Origin: Hydrangea macrophylla
Lineage: Eukaryota > Streptophyta > Magnoliopsida > Cornales > Hydrangeaceae
Direction: 5' to 3'
Assembly (NCBI GenBank): GCA_033977485.1
Contig: CM066991.1
Span: 132,327,999-132,391,998, forward strand
Length of the DNA: 64,000 bases
Positions 36,582 to 47,531 of this stretch are shown here, one piece after another. The stretch's first letter is position 1; the number at the start of each line of letters is the position of its first letter. The translations under genes were made by a program, and so were the position numbers. The notes beneath the pieces were generated by a model. That model was not told the DNA's origin. It did not search any database and saw only the letters and a program-made list of their open reading frames with translations.

Positions 36582-36755
36582 ATGCTACACCCACACAATG
36601 AATCACACACTTTTTCCACACACTTCTTTAAATGCTTGTACCTTGTGCTGCTTGAATTTTTTACACTTTTTTGTGCCCCACTTATACAGCACAAGGTACA
36701 AGCATTTAAAGATGTGTGTGGAAAAAATGTGTGGTTCATTGTGTGAGTCTAGCAT
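36582..36755. mobile_element. Foldback MITE, ~70-bp inverted arms
   Basis: The left arm starts ATGCTACACCCACACAATG and the right arm in reverse complement starts ATGCTAGACTCACACAATG. The arms stay alignable through TTTAAATGCTTGTACC to a central loop. About 174 bp in total. A 151-codon ORF across it is produced by the repeat and is not a gene. Confidence 0.8.
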
Positions 36756-37242
36756 TTTTCCTTCAAAAGATAATGGTGGCCCATCCGTTGGTTGGGCAAT
36801 TTCACTTGTCCTTCCATCAATTGGAACACCAATTCGGACTCATGCAATTCAGAATTATGCACATGATTCATTCGGTCTGAAAAAGAAAAATTACTAGTTT
36901 GCCCCATGGCCCCGGCCCCCACAGTTATATGAAATTCGGATTTATGCACATTATTCATTGAGTTTGTTTAATCGTGGACCTCACTGTATTGGCCAATGTG
37001 ATACTTGGGTTATGCTCACTCAGGATGAGCAAATGTGAACTCTTATTCATTTGGTCTGACCATGAATATTACTAGTTTGCCCCACAGTAAGAGCATCCGT
37101 AATGGTATAGTTAAGGCAGGTAAACTTAGCTAAACTTAAGCAAAACGGTTTGCAATGGTGTAGGCAAGGCAGGTTGGTACAACAGCTAAACTTAGTAGAA
37201 CTTAAGTTTATTGTTCGGCTAAGTTTCACTATACTACAGCCA

Positions 37243-37510
37243 AACGGCACAACCAAGGCCGGCCCATAAAGCAAACGGCATAGGGAGTGCCGCTTATATC
37301 TACACGGTACAAGCAGTGCTGTCCACAAGATAAACGGCACAGCTTGTGCCGACCCAAGATACACGGCACAGTGTGTGCCGGCCCCTTGTCACCCAAGCTA
37401 CACGGCACAATGTGTGCCGGCCCCTTGTCACACGGCACACTGTGTGCCTTCCACTTCATCGCGGCACACTTTGGGCCGTTTCATTACACACGGCTCTTCT
37501 TTCGCCGTTT
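37243..37510. repeat. Left subterminal array of short palindromes
   Basis: About nine units of the form (A)CGGCAC-N4-6-GTGCCG(GCC) at roughly 30-bp intervals, for example ACGGCACAATGTGTGCCGGC at 37402-37421. The units vary, but the inverted halves are usually kept together. ORFs through it are artefacts. Confidence 0.85.
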
Positions 37511-37623
37511 AGCTCCAACGGATTTATTTCCAAACGGTTTATTTTTTTAAATCACAACGGTTTTTTTTTAAAAAAAAATCACAAGACTAATTTTGAACAC
37601 TTCCCTTTCATCTATATAAACGT

Positions 37624-38637
37624 ATGGTGGAAAAAAACAATACAGCAACTGAAGCAGAACTAGTTTCTTTGAGAATGGTCGGACGAAGTAGAACCCCCAA
37701 TATGCGAGCATTTGAAGATGAAATATTGTGTCAGTCATACATACAGATTACCACAAATCCGATTATTGGTAATAGTCAACCAGGTGCAAAGTTTTGGTCC
37801 AGTATTGAAAGCAACTACAACGCGCATCCGGATATTGTGATTAAGCGGGGCGGTGGTAGTCTTCAAACACGATTCTCAACAATTTCACAAGCAGTCATGT
37901 TATATGCATCAAAGATATCACAGATTTTTGCTTCTATTCAAGGCAGTGGTAGTGGCACAAATGAACTTGATTGGGTAATTTTCATATGTAGTCGTGTGTT
38001 ACAAATTTTATTATACTTAAGTAAAATTCATGCATAACATTTCATCTTTCATTTGCAGATAAATCGTGTGCGTCAAGAATATCAGCAACATGCAGGCAAA
38101 CCATTCGTGTTCGACAAATGTTACCAAATACTTAAAGACCTGCCCAAATTTGACACTAATACAACGAGAATCAACACACAACGTTTTACTTCTGATGGTA
38201 ATGAAACTTCATCGCCTGGCACCCCAACAACTCCTATTACAAGCCTCAACCTTAGTGATGATGTGCCAATTGACATCGAATCTCCTGCCGATAGGCCACA
38301 GGGACGAAAAGGCGAAAAACAATGACAAAAGAGAAAAAGTAGAGCTGCTAGCGTTTCTTCCAACAATGCTGTTGTTGAGAGCGTGGAAAAATTTGCTACT
38401 CAATACCAACAAAATGTCGAAGACACCCGACAATCAAGAATTCGTTTTCAATCACAAATGGATGAGTTGATCAAAATTAAAAAAGACGAGATGGAAATAC
38501 GGAAAGAAGATAGGGAAATAAAGTTGCGAAAGGAAGAAGACTTAATAATGTCTACTGATACAACCAACTTGACATATCAGCAACAACAATACTACATACG
38601 CACACTCTTCCAATTGCCGCGCATTTTAAACCTATGA
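37624..38637 (+). pseudogene. Harbinger ORF1 protein (Myb-like / NAM-associated), one in-frame TGA
   Basis: Accessory protein of Harbinger elements, often annotated in plants as glutathione S-transferase T3-like or NAM-associated. Exon 1 is 37624-37974 (117 codons, ending GELDW-type NELDW). A GT-AG intron spans 37975-38058 and exon 2 is 38059-38637. Visible features: FEDEILCQSYIQITTNPIIG, GAKFWSSIESNYNAH, LQTRFSTIS, then GKPFVFDKCYQILKDLPKFD, a Ser/Thr/Pro linker, and a charged C-terminal coiled-coil stretch (EIRKEDREIKLRKEED). A TGA at 38323-38325 interrupts an otherwise open frame of 309 codons. A TATA-like TCTATATAAACG lies about 12 nt upstream of the ATG, so the true promoter is uncertain. 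Confidence 0.8.
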
Positions 38638-38789
38638 CCTTGTTTGTTGGGGAGGATGGCTCCATAGGAGGCATGCTCGTTGTCGTCGACAACACGCACA
38701 TATTCTTTAGTCGATTGTTCTTGAGAAGATGATGACGCGGTATTTGCAGAATGAAGTCGACTACTTTTTCTCCCGAATAATCGATACAT
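38592..38789 (-). other. Unrecognised minus-strand ORF inside Harbinger element
   Basis: 65-codon ORF (MYRLFGRKSSRLHSANTASS...) opposite the tail of ORF1. Harbinger transposases can lie on the opposite strand, so it may be a scrap of one, but I see no DDE motif and cannot assign it. Confidence 0.25.
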
Positions 38790-39101
38790 GATTTGTATTC
38801 AATTTTTTTTACTCGTTATAAAAACTAAACTAAACTAAACTAAACTCACTTTATTTTACTAAATATGCATACTAATAATAAAATTAAATTTGCATGAAAA
38901 CATAAATATTACTATAAAAATCAAAGGAATAACAATAATATTTTTATATATGAAAAATTAAAACTTAAATTTTTGCAAGAGTTTTTTTAGTTGTTTGCAA
39001 ACTTATAGATGTTTGCAAACTTAGATAATAATTGGTATATGCTCTATTATATATATATATGCAACAATATTTGGGAAAAGAGTCGTTGGTTGGGGCACAA
39101 C

Positions 39102-39315
39102 AGTTGGGAAATAGCCGTTGGAGGAGCTAACGGGTGGGAAATAGCCGTTGGAGGCTCACGGCACACACAAGGCCGGCCACCACTACACGGCATTGTGTGT
39201 GCCGGTCACTGTTACCAAAAGTTCACGGCATAGAGTGGGTCGGCCACCAACCTCACGGCACACTCTGTGCCGTTTCATTCTCTCACGGCTTTCCCAGTGC
39301 CGTCCCCATTTTACA
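39102..39315. repeat. Right subterminal repeats: direct repeat plus palindrome array
   Basis: Two direct copies of GGGAAATAGCCGTTGGAG (39108-39150), then about five palindromic units of the same CGGCAC...GTGCCG type as on the left side (for example CACGGCACACTCTGTGCCGT near 39253). Confidence 0.8.
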
Positions 39316-39397
39316 CCACTACGGCATGCACCACTCTTGTACAACAACTTAGCTTAAGTTTAGCTAAATTTACACTACACCATTACGGATGCTCTAA

Positions 39398-40315
39398 TTG
39401 GAAACTCTTTATTCCGTACAGTCATTAGTTGATCACTATGGAAAGTTATCAATATTTTTTTTTATTGATACTGCGATATTATGGTAAGTGAAGATAATTT
39501 CAAGATAATCACTTATGGAAGTATATCTCTTGCTTGCAAGAGAATTCAACCGAATCAAAGCTATAATATGGACCAAATTTATGATCAAAATATGGAAGAT
39601 AAAATCTAGTGTTTGATAAGATTATTTTCCTTATCTCAATCACATGGCCGCAATAAATTGATAGGCCGACCAAGCTATCAATTCACTATGCGTCGTTCTC
39701 TAAACTTCGTGTCACTCTCGAAAACATCATACATAGCATTCAAAAAAAAGCATTATTAGCATTCTCTTGTAATTTCTTTTTCTTGCAATTAAATAAAATC
39801 CCATTTTTTATTTAATTTCTCTTGTTTTATTTTCATTACTTATTGACTTGTATGATTCAATATTGTCATATGATTTTTAGGTGAGAGTATTTTCCTACTC
39901 ACCTTTCACATTCGCAATGTTAGACGTTAGATACAAGACCTTGTGTATCACTCACACAAGTATTCCTAAGAAATTTAGTTTGCAAGTTTGGGTCTACCTT
40001 ACAAGGCTCTAGCACGCCAGAATTTTAAAACATAGCAAACAATTTTATATACGTAGATAGAAAGAAAAAAAAAAACCCAAAAGATAGGTAGAGATACAGA
40101 TTCAAACATTCTAGAGTAAGATATATTTACCACGGAAGTTGAGGAGTAAGAGACTCCGTCAACCTTCAGGCTTCAACTCATGTCCTTATGTGTAAAATAC
40201 CCTCTCTAACTTCAAAGCAGAAACAAATAAGACTTGCTTTTATAATAAAGTAAAAAAAAATTGTAATTAAAATGTCTCTTTACAATAAGTTGACTAGAAA
40301 ATTGATAATCTATCT
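39398..40315. other. Intergenic, no gene seen
   Basis: AT-rich DNA without named features. The sequence GTTAT at 40316-40320 is the left TSD of the next LTR. Confidence 0.5.
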
Positions 40316-40320
40316 GTTAT

Positions 40321-43300
40321 TGTCACACCCTAACCCGCCCCAGCGGATTAGGACACGTGTAACAAGGCGATACACACCCAAAATTCACTAATTAGGAATA
40401 AAAAAAATAGGAATTAAACCTTCTTTAAGAGCTTTATTGTGACAAAACCAACCCAAGGGCAAAATAGTCATTAATAAGTATATCAAATTTTTATACCAAA
40501 TGATAGGTCTTTGAGTCTCGGTTCTAAAAAAAAAAACGGTGCGCTAATCCGAGTTTTCTAGAGAGAGATTTGCACGTTTCCGTAAAAGTGGACGGCTGCT
40601 GGAAACAGGGGCGGATCGATCCGCCCACAAAATCCAAATCGATCCAATTTCTTGTTTTTCTAGCAGAATGTCTCTCCAGAACCCCGGATCGATCCACCCT
40701 TTGTACCTGGATTGATCCGGGTTCCTGCAGAATGGCTTCTGCTGTAAAATTTTGCAGCTACAAGTTTTCAAACATGTCCAAAATATAATCAAACTTCATA
40801 AAACTTTGGAAAAACTATTCCAACACATTCCCAAACACTTTTAAACATAAATCAAACATGTACCACATACCCACAACTAAATTTAATCAAATTCACTCAT
40901 CAACTCAACCCTTTTTGTATCAAAACAAGTTTTGGAGCTTTGAAATTCAACTCACAACAAAAGTTCGTAAAACTTGTTAGAAATGAACTCAAACCATGAC
41001 CAACATCAAACATACAAATAAAACTTGCCGGAAAGGTCCAAGTTAGCCAATCTCGCACAAACAACCAAACATAGAATTTACATAAGTTTTCCAAGTTGTA
41101 CTACAAAACCACCCAATGACAAGTTGGAACAACTAAGTCTCAAGTCACTACAAAGGTATTAACATTACCATTAAAAATACTACATTTTACATCATTTTAC
41201 AAGGTTGAAAGAAATCCTTAACCACAAGTCTCAAATCTCCCCCATCTCTTTCATCTTTCCCATCATTTACTCTCTGAGTATTGCTCCGTACCTGCGGTGG
41301 TTGTTATTTACCACAATAGAAAAGGAAAACGGTTTTTTTAAGTATTACGCTTAGTGACCAATCTAAACATGATTGAATGTTTAACACGTGCAATGCAAGA
41401 AATAAACACATATATAACACCCGTACCCGGGGAACGGATTAATTATTGTGTTTATATGCATTAATTAATATAATTAGTGCATAAAATGGATTAAGGAGAA
41501 GCTTGGACTCGCCCATGTAAAAAGTGTTCAGAGAGGGACACTAGTTGAAAAGTCCCCAGTGAGGTGGGACAGGTATTGAAATGGAACCCAGCGAAGGGTA
41601 AATTGGTAATTTACATTTTAAATGATTAAATACATTTTATATGCTTACATGAATATTTGTTAAGTTGCTTTCATAATATCATATTAATATGTGTTAGCAT
41701 TAGCTTGGACACCCAAATCAGGGTATAAATGAAAAAGATTTAAAATTTGTAGGTGCGATAGCAATTTCACAAAATATATGGGACCCACGTTGGGACCCAT
41801 ACGGAACTTAGACAAACACTTATTAGATAATTGGGCAGTTAATGGAATGTTTGGGGGATTTCATAATAAAACTTAAGAAATTCCGGGGGTGTAAATGAAA
41901 AATGGACAATGTTAAGGTTAAGACACCTCATGCTTATGCATGTATAGGTGTTGGAGAGAGGGAAACTCTCAAAATCAGCTAGAATTAAAGAAAGAAGAAG
42001 AGAGCTCGGGAGAGAAGATGGAACCGTCACCGACGTCGAATTCTCGCCGTTCCGTCGCCGCAGTTCGTCGGATTCACGAATTAAAGCCATTTTCGGACTC
42101 GTGGAGGTGAGACGAACGTTTCTATACCTTTAATTTACGTTTTACTCGTCGTAATTTTGGTAGCTTACGCCAATCGGTGACACAAGGTTGCCGAATTTGT
42201 GTAGGATTTACTCCGGTGAGAGGATTGAGCAAGAATTGCTAAGGAATTCTGCACAATTAGCTTAATTTTGGGTATAATCAGTGAGCAAGGTGAGTTTTCT
42301 ACACCAAAACTGATTGTGTTTAATGTGTTCAAGGCTTTAAGTGATTTTAGAGATGATAATTCGTGTTTAGAAGCAATTATATTGTTGGGTTGTGAATTTC
42401 ATATCAATTGTATGAGAATTATGTGTTGATACATGTATATGTGCTTATATGTCTATGTGTTAGTCAATGAGTATTGGGGAAATGGTTCATTGTTGGGAGT
42501 AATAAGGGTGGTGAAGATGAAGAATCCGATAAATACGGAAGTCCAAGGAATAGAAGTGACCACGGGACCAAGGGAGGTCTTCGGGTTTGAATGAACCATA
42601 TAACCGGTGACTCGGCGACTACAAATATGATTTATATGTTGATTGTTGCATTGCACATGTTAAACATTCAATCATGTTTAGAATTCTCACTAAGCGTAAT
42701 GCTAATTAAGAAAACTATTTTCCTATTTCTGTTGTGATACATAACAACCACCGTAGGTTCGGAGTCTTATCCGGAGAGGAAATGACGCGTGTTGGGGGAG
42801 ATGGGAGAGATGGGGGAGATTTGGGGGTTAAAGCATGTAAACTACTTTGAACTTGTAAAATGATGTAAATTATGGTTTCTTTTATGTTAATGTTCATATT
42901 TGGGTTGTAGGAAAAGAGTTTGAATCCTAAAGTTGTATTTTGGAGAGTTGGAAGTGAATTTTGGGAACTTATGTGTTATCTCTCTTGTTTTGCTCAAGTG
43001 ATGTAAGTTGGTAGTTAGGACCATCTTGGCAAGTCCAGATGAGTCGCAAGTGTTGTTGACAAGTTAAATTTGTATGTGTAATGTGGGTAGTAATTTGAGT
43101 TCATATCTAATGAGTTCCATGTATTTTGGATGAGAATTGAGTTCAAAGTTTAAAAGTTTGTGAGTTCTTAGTGGATTTGATCAAATGGTGAATGTGTTTG
43201 TGTAATCCAAGTTTGATTTAAGTTTAAAAGTGTTTGGAAATGTGTTAGATATGTTTTCCCAAAGTTTCATAATATTTCCATGTGTTTTGGTTATGAATTG

Positions 43301-44976
43301 GTAAGTTTAAAACTTGTTTGACAGCAAAATTTAGCAGCAGGAATCTGTTCTGCAGGTTGCGGATGGATCCACATTTATGAAGGGATAGATCCGGCCTATT
43401 AAGAGAACATTCTGCTTTCCAATCAAGTAAATGGATCGATCCGGGTTTTGTAAAGGGATCGATCCGCTAAATTTTCACAGCACGTCCGCTTTTACGGAAA
43501 CGTGCATAACTCTTTCCAGAAAATTCGGATTCGCGTGCCGTTTGTTGCGTTGGAACCGGGACTCAAAAATCTAACTTTTGGTATAAAACTTTTACATAAT
43601 TTCTTAATGACCATTTGCCCTTGGGGGCTGTTTGGTCACAATAGAGTTCTTTAAAGTGGTTTATCCATATTTTCTTTCTAATTAGTGTGTGTTTTGGGTG
43701 TGGTTACTCTTGTTACACGAGTCTTAATCCACCGGGGTGGGTTGGGGTGTGACAACATATTTCATACTTGTAATCGCCGAGTCACCGGTTATATGGTTCA
43801 TTCAAACCCGTAGACCTCCCTTGGTCCCGTGGTCACTTTTATTCCTTGGACTTCCGTTTTTATCGGATTCTTCCTCTACACCACCCTTATTACTCCCAAC
43901 AATGAACCATTTCCCCCGTGCTCATTGACTACCACATAGACATATAAACGTCTAAGAATATAAGCACATAAGCTTGGCAATTCTTCACATAATTAACATA
44001 AAAATCACAACTTAACAATATTATAACTTCTAAACATAATTTCATCAACACAACATACATGTAACATTGAACACTTTAAACCCCAATCACTTGTTAATTA
44101 GAAAACTCACCTTAAGCAAGATTATACCCAATTTCAAGCTAGAGATGTTATGAATTTCATCAATTTAAGCTCAATTTCCTCACCAAGTAAATCCTACAAG
44201 AATTTCGGTAGACGGTGTCTCACCGTTAAGTATGAGCTACCAAAATCCAGCAATTAAAACGTAAATTAAGGGTATAGAAACGTTTGTCTCGCCTCCATGA
44301 GTCTGAAAATGGCTTTGATTCGTGAATCCGACGAACGGCGGCGACGGAACGACAAGATTTCGACGTCGGTGACGGTTTCTCCGTTTTTCTCTCCGAGCTC
44401 TCTTCTCTCTTGTTTAATTTCTGAGAATTCTCACATACAAGACACCTATGCTAACACATGCATTGATTTGTCATGCAATTTTCATTTACACCCCCGATAT
44501 TTCTAAGGTTCCTATTATGAAATCCCCCGAATATTTTATTAACTACCCAAAACTTAAGTGGGTGTTTGTCTAAGTTCCGTATGGGTCCCAACGTAGATCC
44601 CACATATTTTGTGAAATTGCTATCGCACCTACTAGTTTTAAATCTTTTTCATTTATACCCTTCTATGAGTATCCAACATAAAACTAATTTAGAACACATA
44701 TATCTACATATAATATGGAAGCATTTTAAACAAATACTCATGTAATCATATAAATGCATTTAATCATTTAAAAATGCAATTTACCAATTTACCCTTCGCT
44801 GGGTTCTATTTCAATACATGTCCCACCTCACTGGGGACTTTTCTAACTAGTGTCCCTCTCTGAACACTTTTTATATGGGCGAGTCCAAGCCTCCCCTTAA
44901 TCCGTTTATACACTAATAATATTAATTAATGCATATTAACAAGTAATTAACCCGTTCCCCGGGTAGGGTTGTTACA
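40321..44976 (-). repeat. Solo LTR 4 (outer), TSD GTTAT, interrupted by solo LTR 5
   Basis: Minus-orientation gypsy-type LTR made of 40321-41412 and 43760-44976 (about 2.31 kb once the insert is removed). On the minus strand it starts TGTAACAACC and ends GGGTTAGGGTGTGACA. The perfect TSD GTTAT lies at 40316-40320 and 44977-44981. It carries GGATCGATCC-type palindromes at 40612-40730 in the LTR position where other families carry GTCGAC units. Confidence 0.9.
41413..43754 (+). repeat. Solo LTR 5 (inner), same family as solo LTR 4, opposite orientation, TSD ACATA
   Basis: 2342-bp LTR starting TATAACACCC and ending GGTTGGGGTGTGACA. The TSD ACATA is at 41408-41412 and 43755-43759. Its reverse complement aligns with the outer LTR along its length (for example CTAAACATGATTGAATG near 41365 and, inverted, near 42665). 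The outer and inner LTRs thus form long inverted repeats on either side of the junctions. GGATCGATCC palindromes lie at about 43431-43467. Confidence 0.9.
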
Positions 44977-44981
44977 GTTAT

Positions 44982-45305
44982 ACATATAAATATATATATA
45001 TACACACATAAAGACTTAAACAAACCAAGCATTTACAAGTTACCACATCACCATCCTCCCCTTTACAAAAAATCGTACGTGACAAATTTTCCCTTCTTGT
45101 TCATTTTTTCCTTCTTTTTTAATTTATAAATAAATTTGTTCTTTTTTTTTAGTTACATGTGTATAGATAGATAGATACACATTGTTATACGCACATATTC
45201 ATTTAATAGTAGTATCCTAATATACCACAATTAAACTCTGCTATTTAATATCTCTTCCCAGATTACAAGTTCTCACAAAGAATTTATACACATTTTTTAT
45301 ACACA
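44982..45305. other. Intergenic, no gene seen
   Basis: AT-rich, with TA and ATAG microsatellite-like stretches. Confidence 0.5.
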
Positions 45306-45833
45306 TCTATCTATACTAATGTTAAAAGGAGAGCTAAATCCTTTTCTCTAACCTATGCCACTTGGCATTTTATATTTTTTTAATTTTGCCACATCATTTT
45401 CTAAATTTCCCATGTGGCATGTTCTCACTTCTTCTTTTTCTTTTTTCTTTTTTGTTTTGATTTTATCTTATCTATTTACTATATCTAAAGAGAAAACTAT
45501 TTCCCTTCCTCTCACCTATGCGAATTTGCATTTTATATGATTTTCTTTTTTTGCTATGTGGCAAATCCCCCCTTTTTTTTCCTTCTATATTTAGTCCCAA
45601 ACATTTCACTTTGTATCTATTCCTTCACCCTTTCATTTACCTCACTAGTTAAATGAATTGACTTCTTCTCTCTCTCTTCTTTTTATTTCTTCATTCATTC
45701 ATTTACCTCTCTCTCTCTCTCTTTCTCTTAAAAGCTTTCGTACTTAATGTGATATTAAAATTTGTAAACTCTTTTCCAACTCTCAATTATTTACCAATAT
45801 AAGTATCTTTGAACCAAAACACACACACACACA

Positions 45834-45881
<48 letters not shown>

Positions 45882-46466
45882 AAAACTTAGTATTTAATGT
45901 GATATTAAAATTTGTAAGACCTTTTCCAATTCTCAATTATTTACCAATATAAATGTCTTTGAACCAAACAGTTTTATGTCCTCGTTCATTCATTTTATGT
46001 CACCGTTTTCTTTTTCTCTTTCTTTTCTTTTTTTATTTACGCTGCCCACGAAGCCCGTATAGGAGCCTCCTTTTTAATAGTTCGTCCCGGGCCTCCAAAT
46101 ACTCAAGGCCGCCCCTGGAAAATATTTAAAAACTTATATTATGTATTACTGGAATCATCTTCAATTTATGCATATGTTGCATTTTAGCTCATGTTTTCTT
46201 ATTTGTTGAAGAACAATTTGTTTTTTTTTAATTATTATTTGATTAGATTTGTTTTTGGAGCCTTTGTGGCTTTTCATTCAAATGCATAATAATTAAATTA
46301 GACATAATTAACAAAATTAACAAAATCTATGCATATTTGTTACATACGCTTTATTTCTCTATTATATTAGACATAATTAACAAAATTTATGTAAAGAGTT
46401 GTTGTACTATTTGGCACTGTGTTTATAAAACGTACAACCCATGCACAGTACGGGTTTTCGACTAGT
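45306..46466 (+). mobile_element. Non-autonomous Helitron
   Basis: The 5' end TCTATCTATACTAATG followed by AAAAGGAGAGC is typical of plant Helitrons; 45310 is an alternative start. The 3' end is a short hairpin (ACCC...GGGT, 46438-46455) followed by CTAGT at 46462-46466. The next base is A rather than the expected T. Internal repeats: a ~80-bp block with GTGATATTAAAATTTGTAA occurs at about 45749 and 45898, and a 5'-end-like block recurs near 45487-45560, so it may contain a nested or duplicated copy. An (AC)n tract lies at 45821-45880. No Rep/helicase coding sequence. Confidence 0.7.
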
Positions 46467-46617
46467 ATAATTATAATTAGTGAGACTACATTCCACAAAT
46501 ATAATTCCAAATGGATCATAATTAGAGCTCAATTTTCAACGTTTGTGGTTGTTTGGTAGGATGCCCAGGCAGCCCGGCTAGCCATTACATAAGCTGTGCG
46601 CATTGGGTTTAAATTAA

Positions 46618-47413
46618 ACTAGTCGAACACCCGTGCATACGCACAGGAATTTGTCAACAAATAGAAAAGCATAACAAATTTAATAGCATAAATTCCATCC
46701 AACAAGTTTAATTTTTTCATTTTAACCATATTATACAAATTTGTTTAAATAACAGTAAAAATAATCTCAAATTGGAGCATAGAGATTGAAAGAAAAGAAT
46801 TGCACTTACAGAGAACATCCTACAAAGATTTATCACAACTTACAGTCTACTGAATAAAATCCAATTATATAACAAAATAAATAAAATAAATAAAATCCAA
46901 TTATCATGTTATCCCAAGAGTGCCTAAATAAAATAATGTATAGTACATCATAAATATGAAATAGATATACACGGAGAAGTAGGATATTTGAAAATGGAAA
47001 ACTAAGATGTTTTCAAAGGAGAAGGAAATTTAAACACTGATACTTATATTTCAATTAATTGCTTGAATTATTCAAATAGTAGGATTACATAGGTATTTTT
47101 AGGGTTCCAAACATAATTTATCTATCCAAATTCATGTATCCATTACATTTAATAATATTATTCTTCCAAAACTACTTTAAGACTAATACATGAACCTAGG
47201 TAATACATGAATAAATAAATGTAAGAAAATAGATTCAATTAACTTAATTATAGAAAGACATATCCTATATGCATGAACCATCTAAATATCTAATAAAAAA
47301 AACACAAAAATGGAAAAATGCCACGTAAGATTTTTGGTGCAAGGAGAGTTGATGATGTGAAAGCTTTTTAAGGCTTCATTTGCTTCGGTCTTCATATATA
47401 TATATATAATAGA
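46618..47413 (-). mobile_element. Non-autonomous Helitron, tail to tail with the preceding one
   Basis: On the minus strand it ends with the hairpin GTGCGTATGCAC, then GGGTGTTCGACTAGT. The terminal CTAGT is followed by T, as the A^T target rule requires. The proposed 5' end is TCTATTATATAT at 47413, preceded by A. The 3' end is secure; the 5' end is less so because it runs into a TA microsatellite. Non-coding. Confidence 0.7.
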
Positions 47414-47421
47414 TGTATGAT

Positions 47422-47525
47422 TTTTTTTTTTGGGGACTCCTTATCGGTGTGCAACCCCCCTCTAAAGGATTGGACTCAAAACCTAGACTGGGGATGCTGA
47501 GTCAACTGAACGTTTGAAGACAACT
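47422..47525 (-). mobile_element. Possible short SINE
   Basis: T run at 47421-47431 (A-tail in reverse), then sequence whose minus strand contains GGTTTTGAGTCC, close to a Pol III B box. TATGAT flanks both sides (47416-47421 and 47526-47531). Short for a SINE, so possibly truncated. Confidence 0.5.
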
Positions 47526-47531
47526 TATGAT

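Larger units (their letters stand above)
37091..39394. mobile_element. PIF/Harbinger-type element carrying ORF1 only, TSD TAA
   Basis: The terminal inverted repeat GAGCATCCGTAATGGT is at 37091-37106 and its reverse complement is at 39379-39394. The 3-bp TSD TAA (37088-37090 and 39395-39397) is the Harbinger signature. The element holds one ORF1 gene on the plus strand (37624-38637) and arrays of CGGCAC...GTGCCG palindromes near both ends, but no recognisable DDE transposase, so it would depend on a transposase from elsewhere. Length 2304 bp. Confidence 0.85.

Noticed and set aside
36442..36897. 151-codon ORF
   Set aside because: Spans a foldback MITE; repeat-derived.
37243..37510. CRISPR-like array
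   Set aside because: Units are palindromic and vary, spacing is irregular, there are no cas genes, and the host is a plant; it belongs to a DNA transposon.
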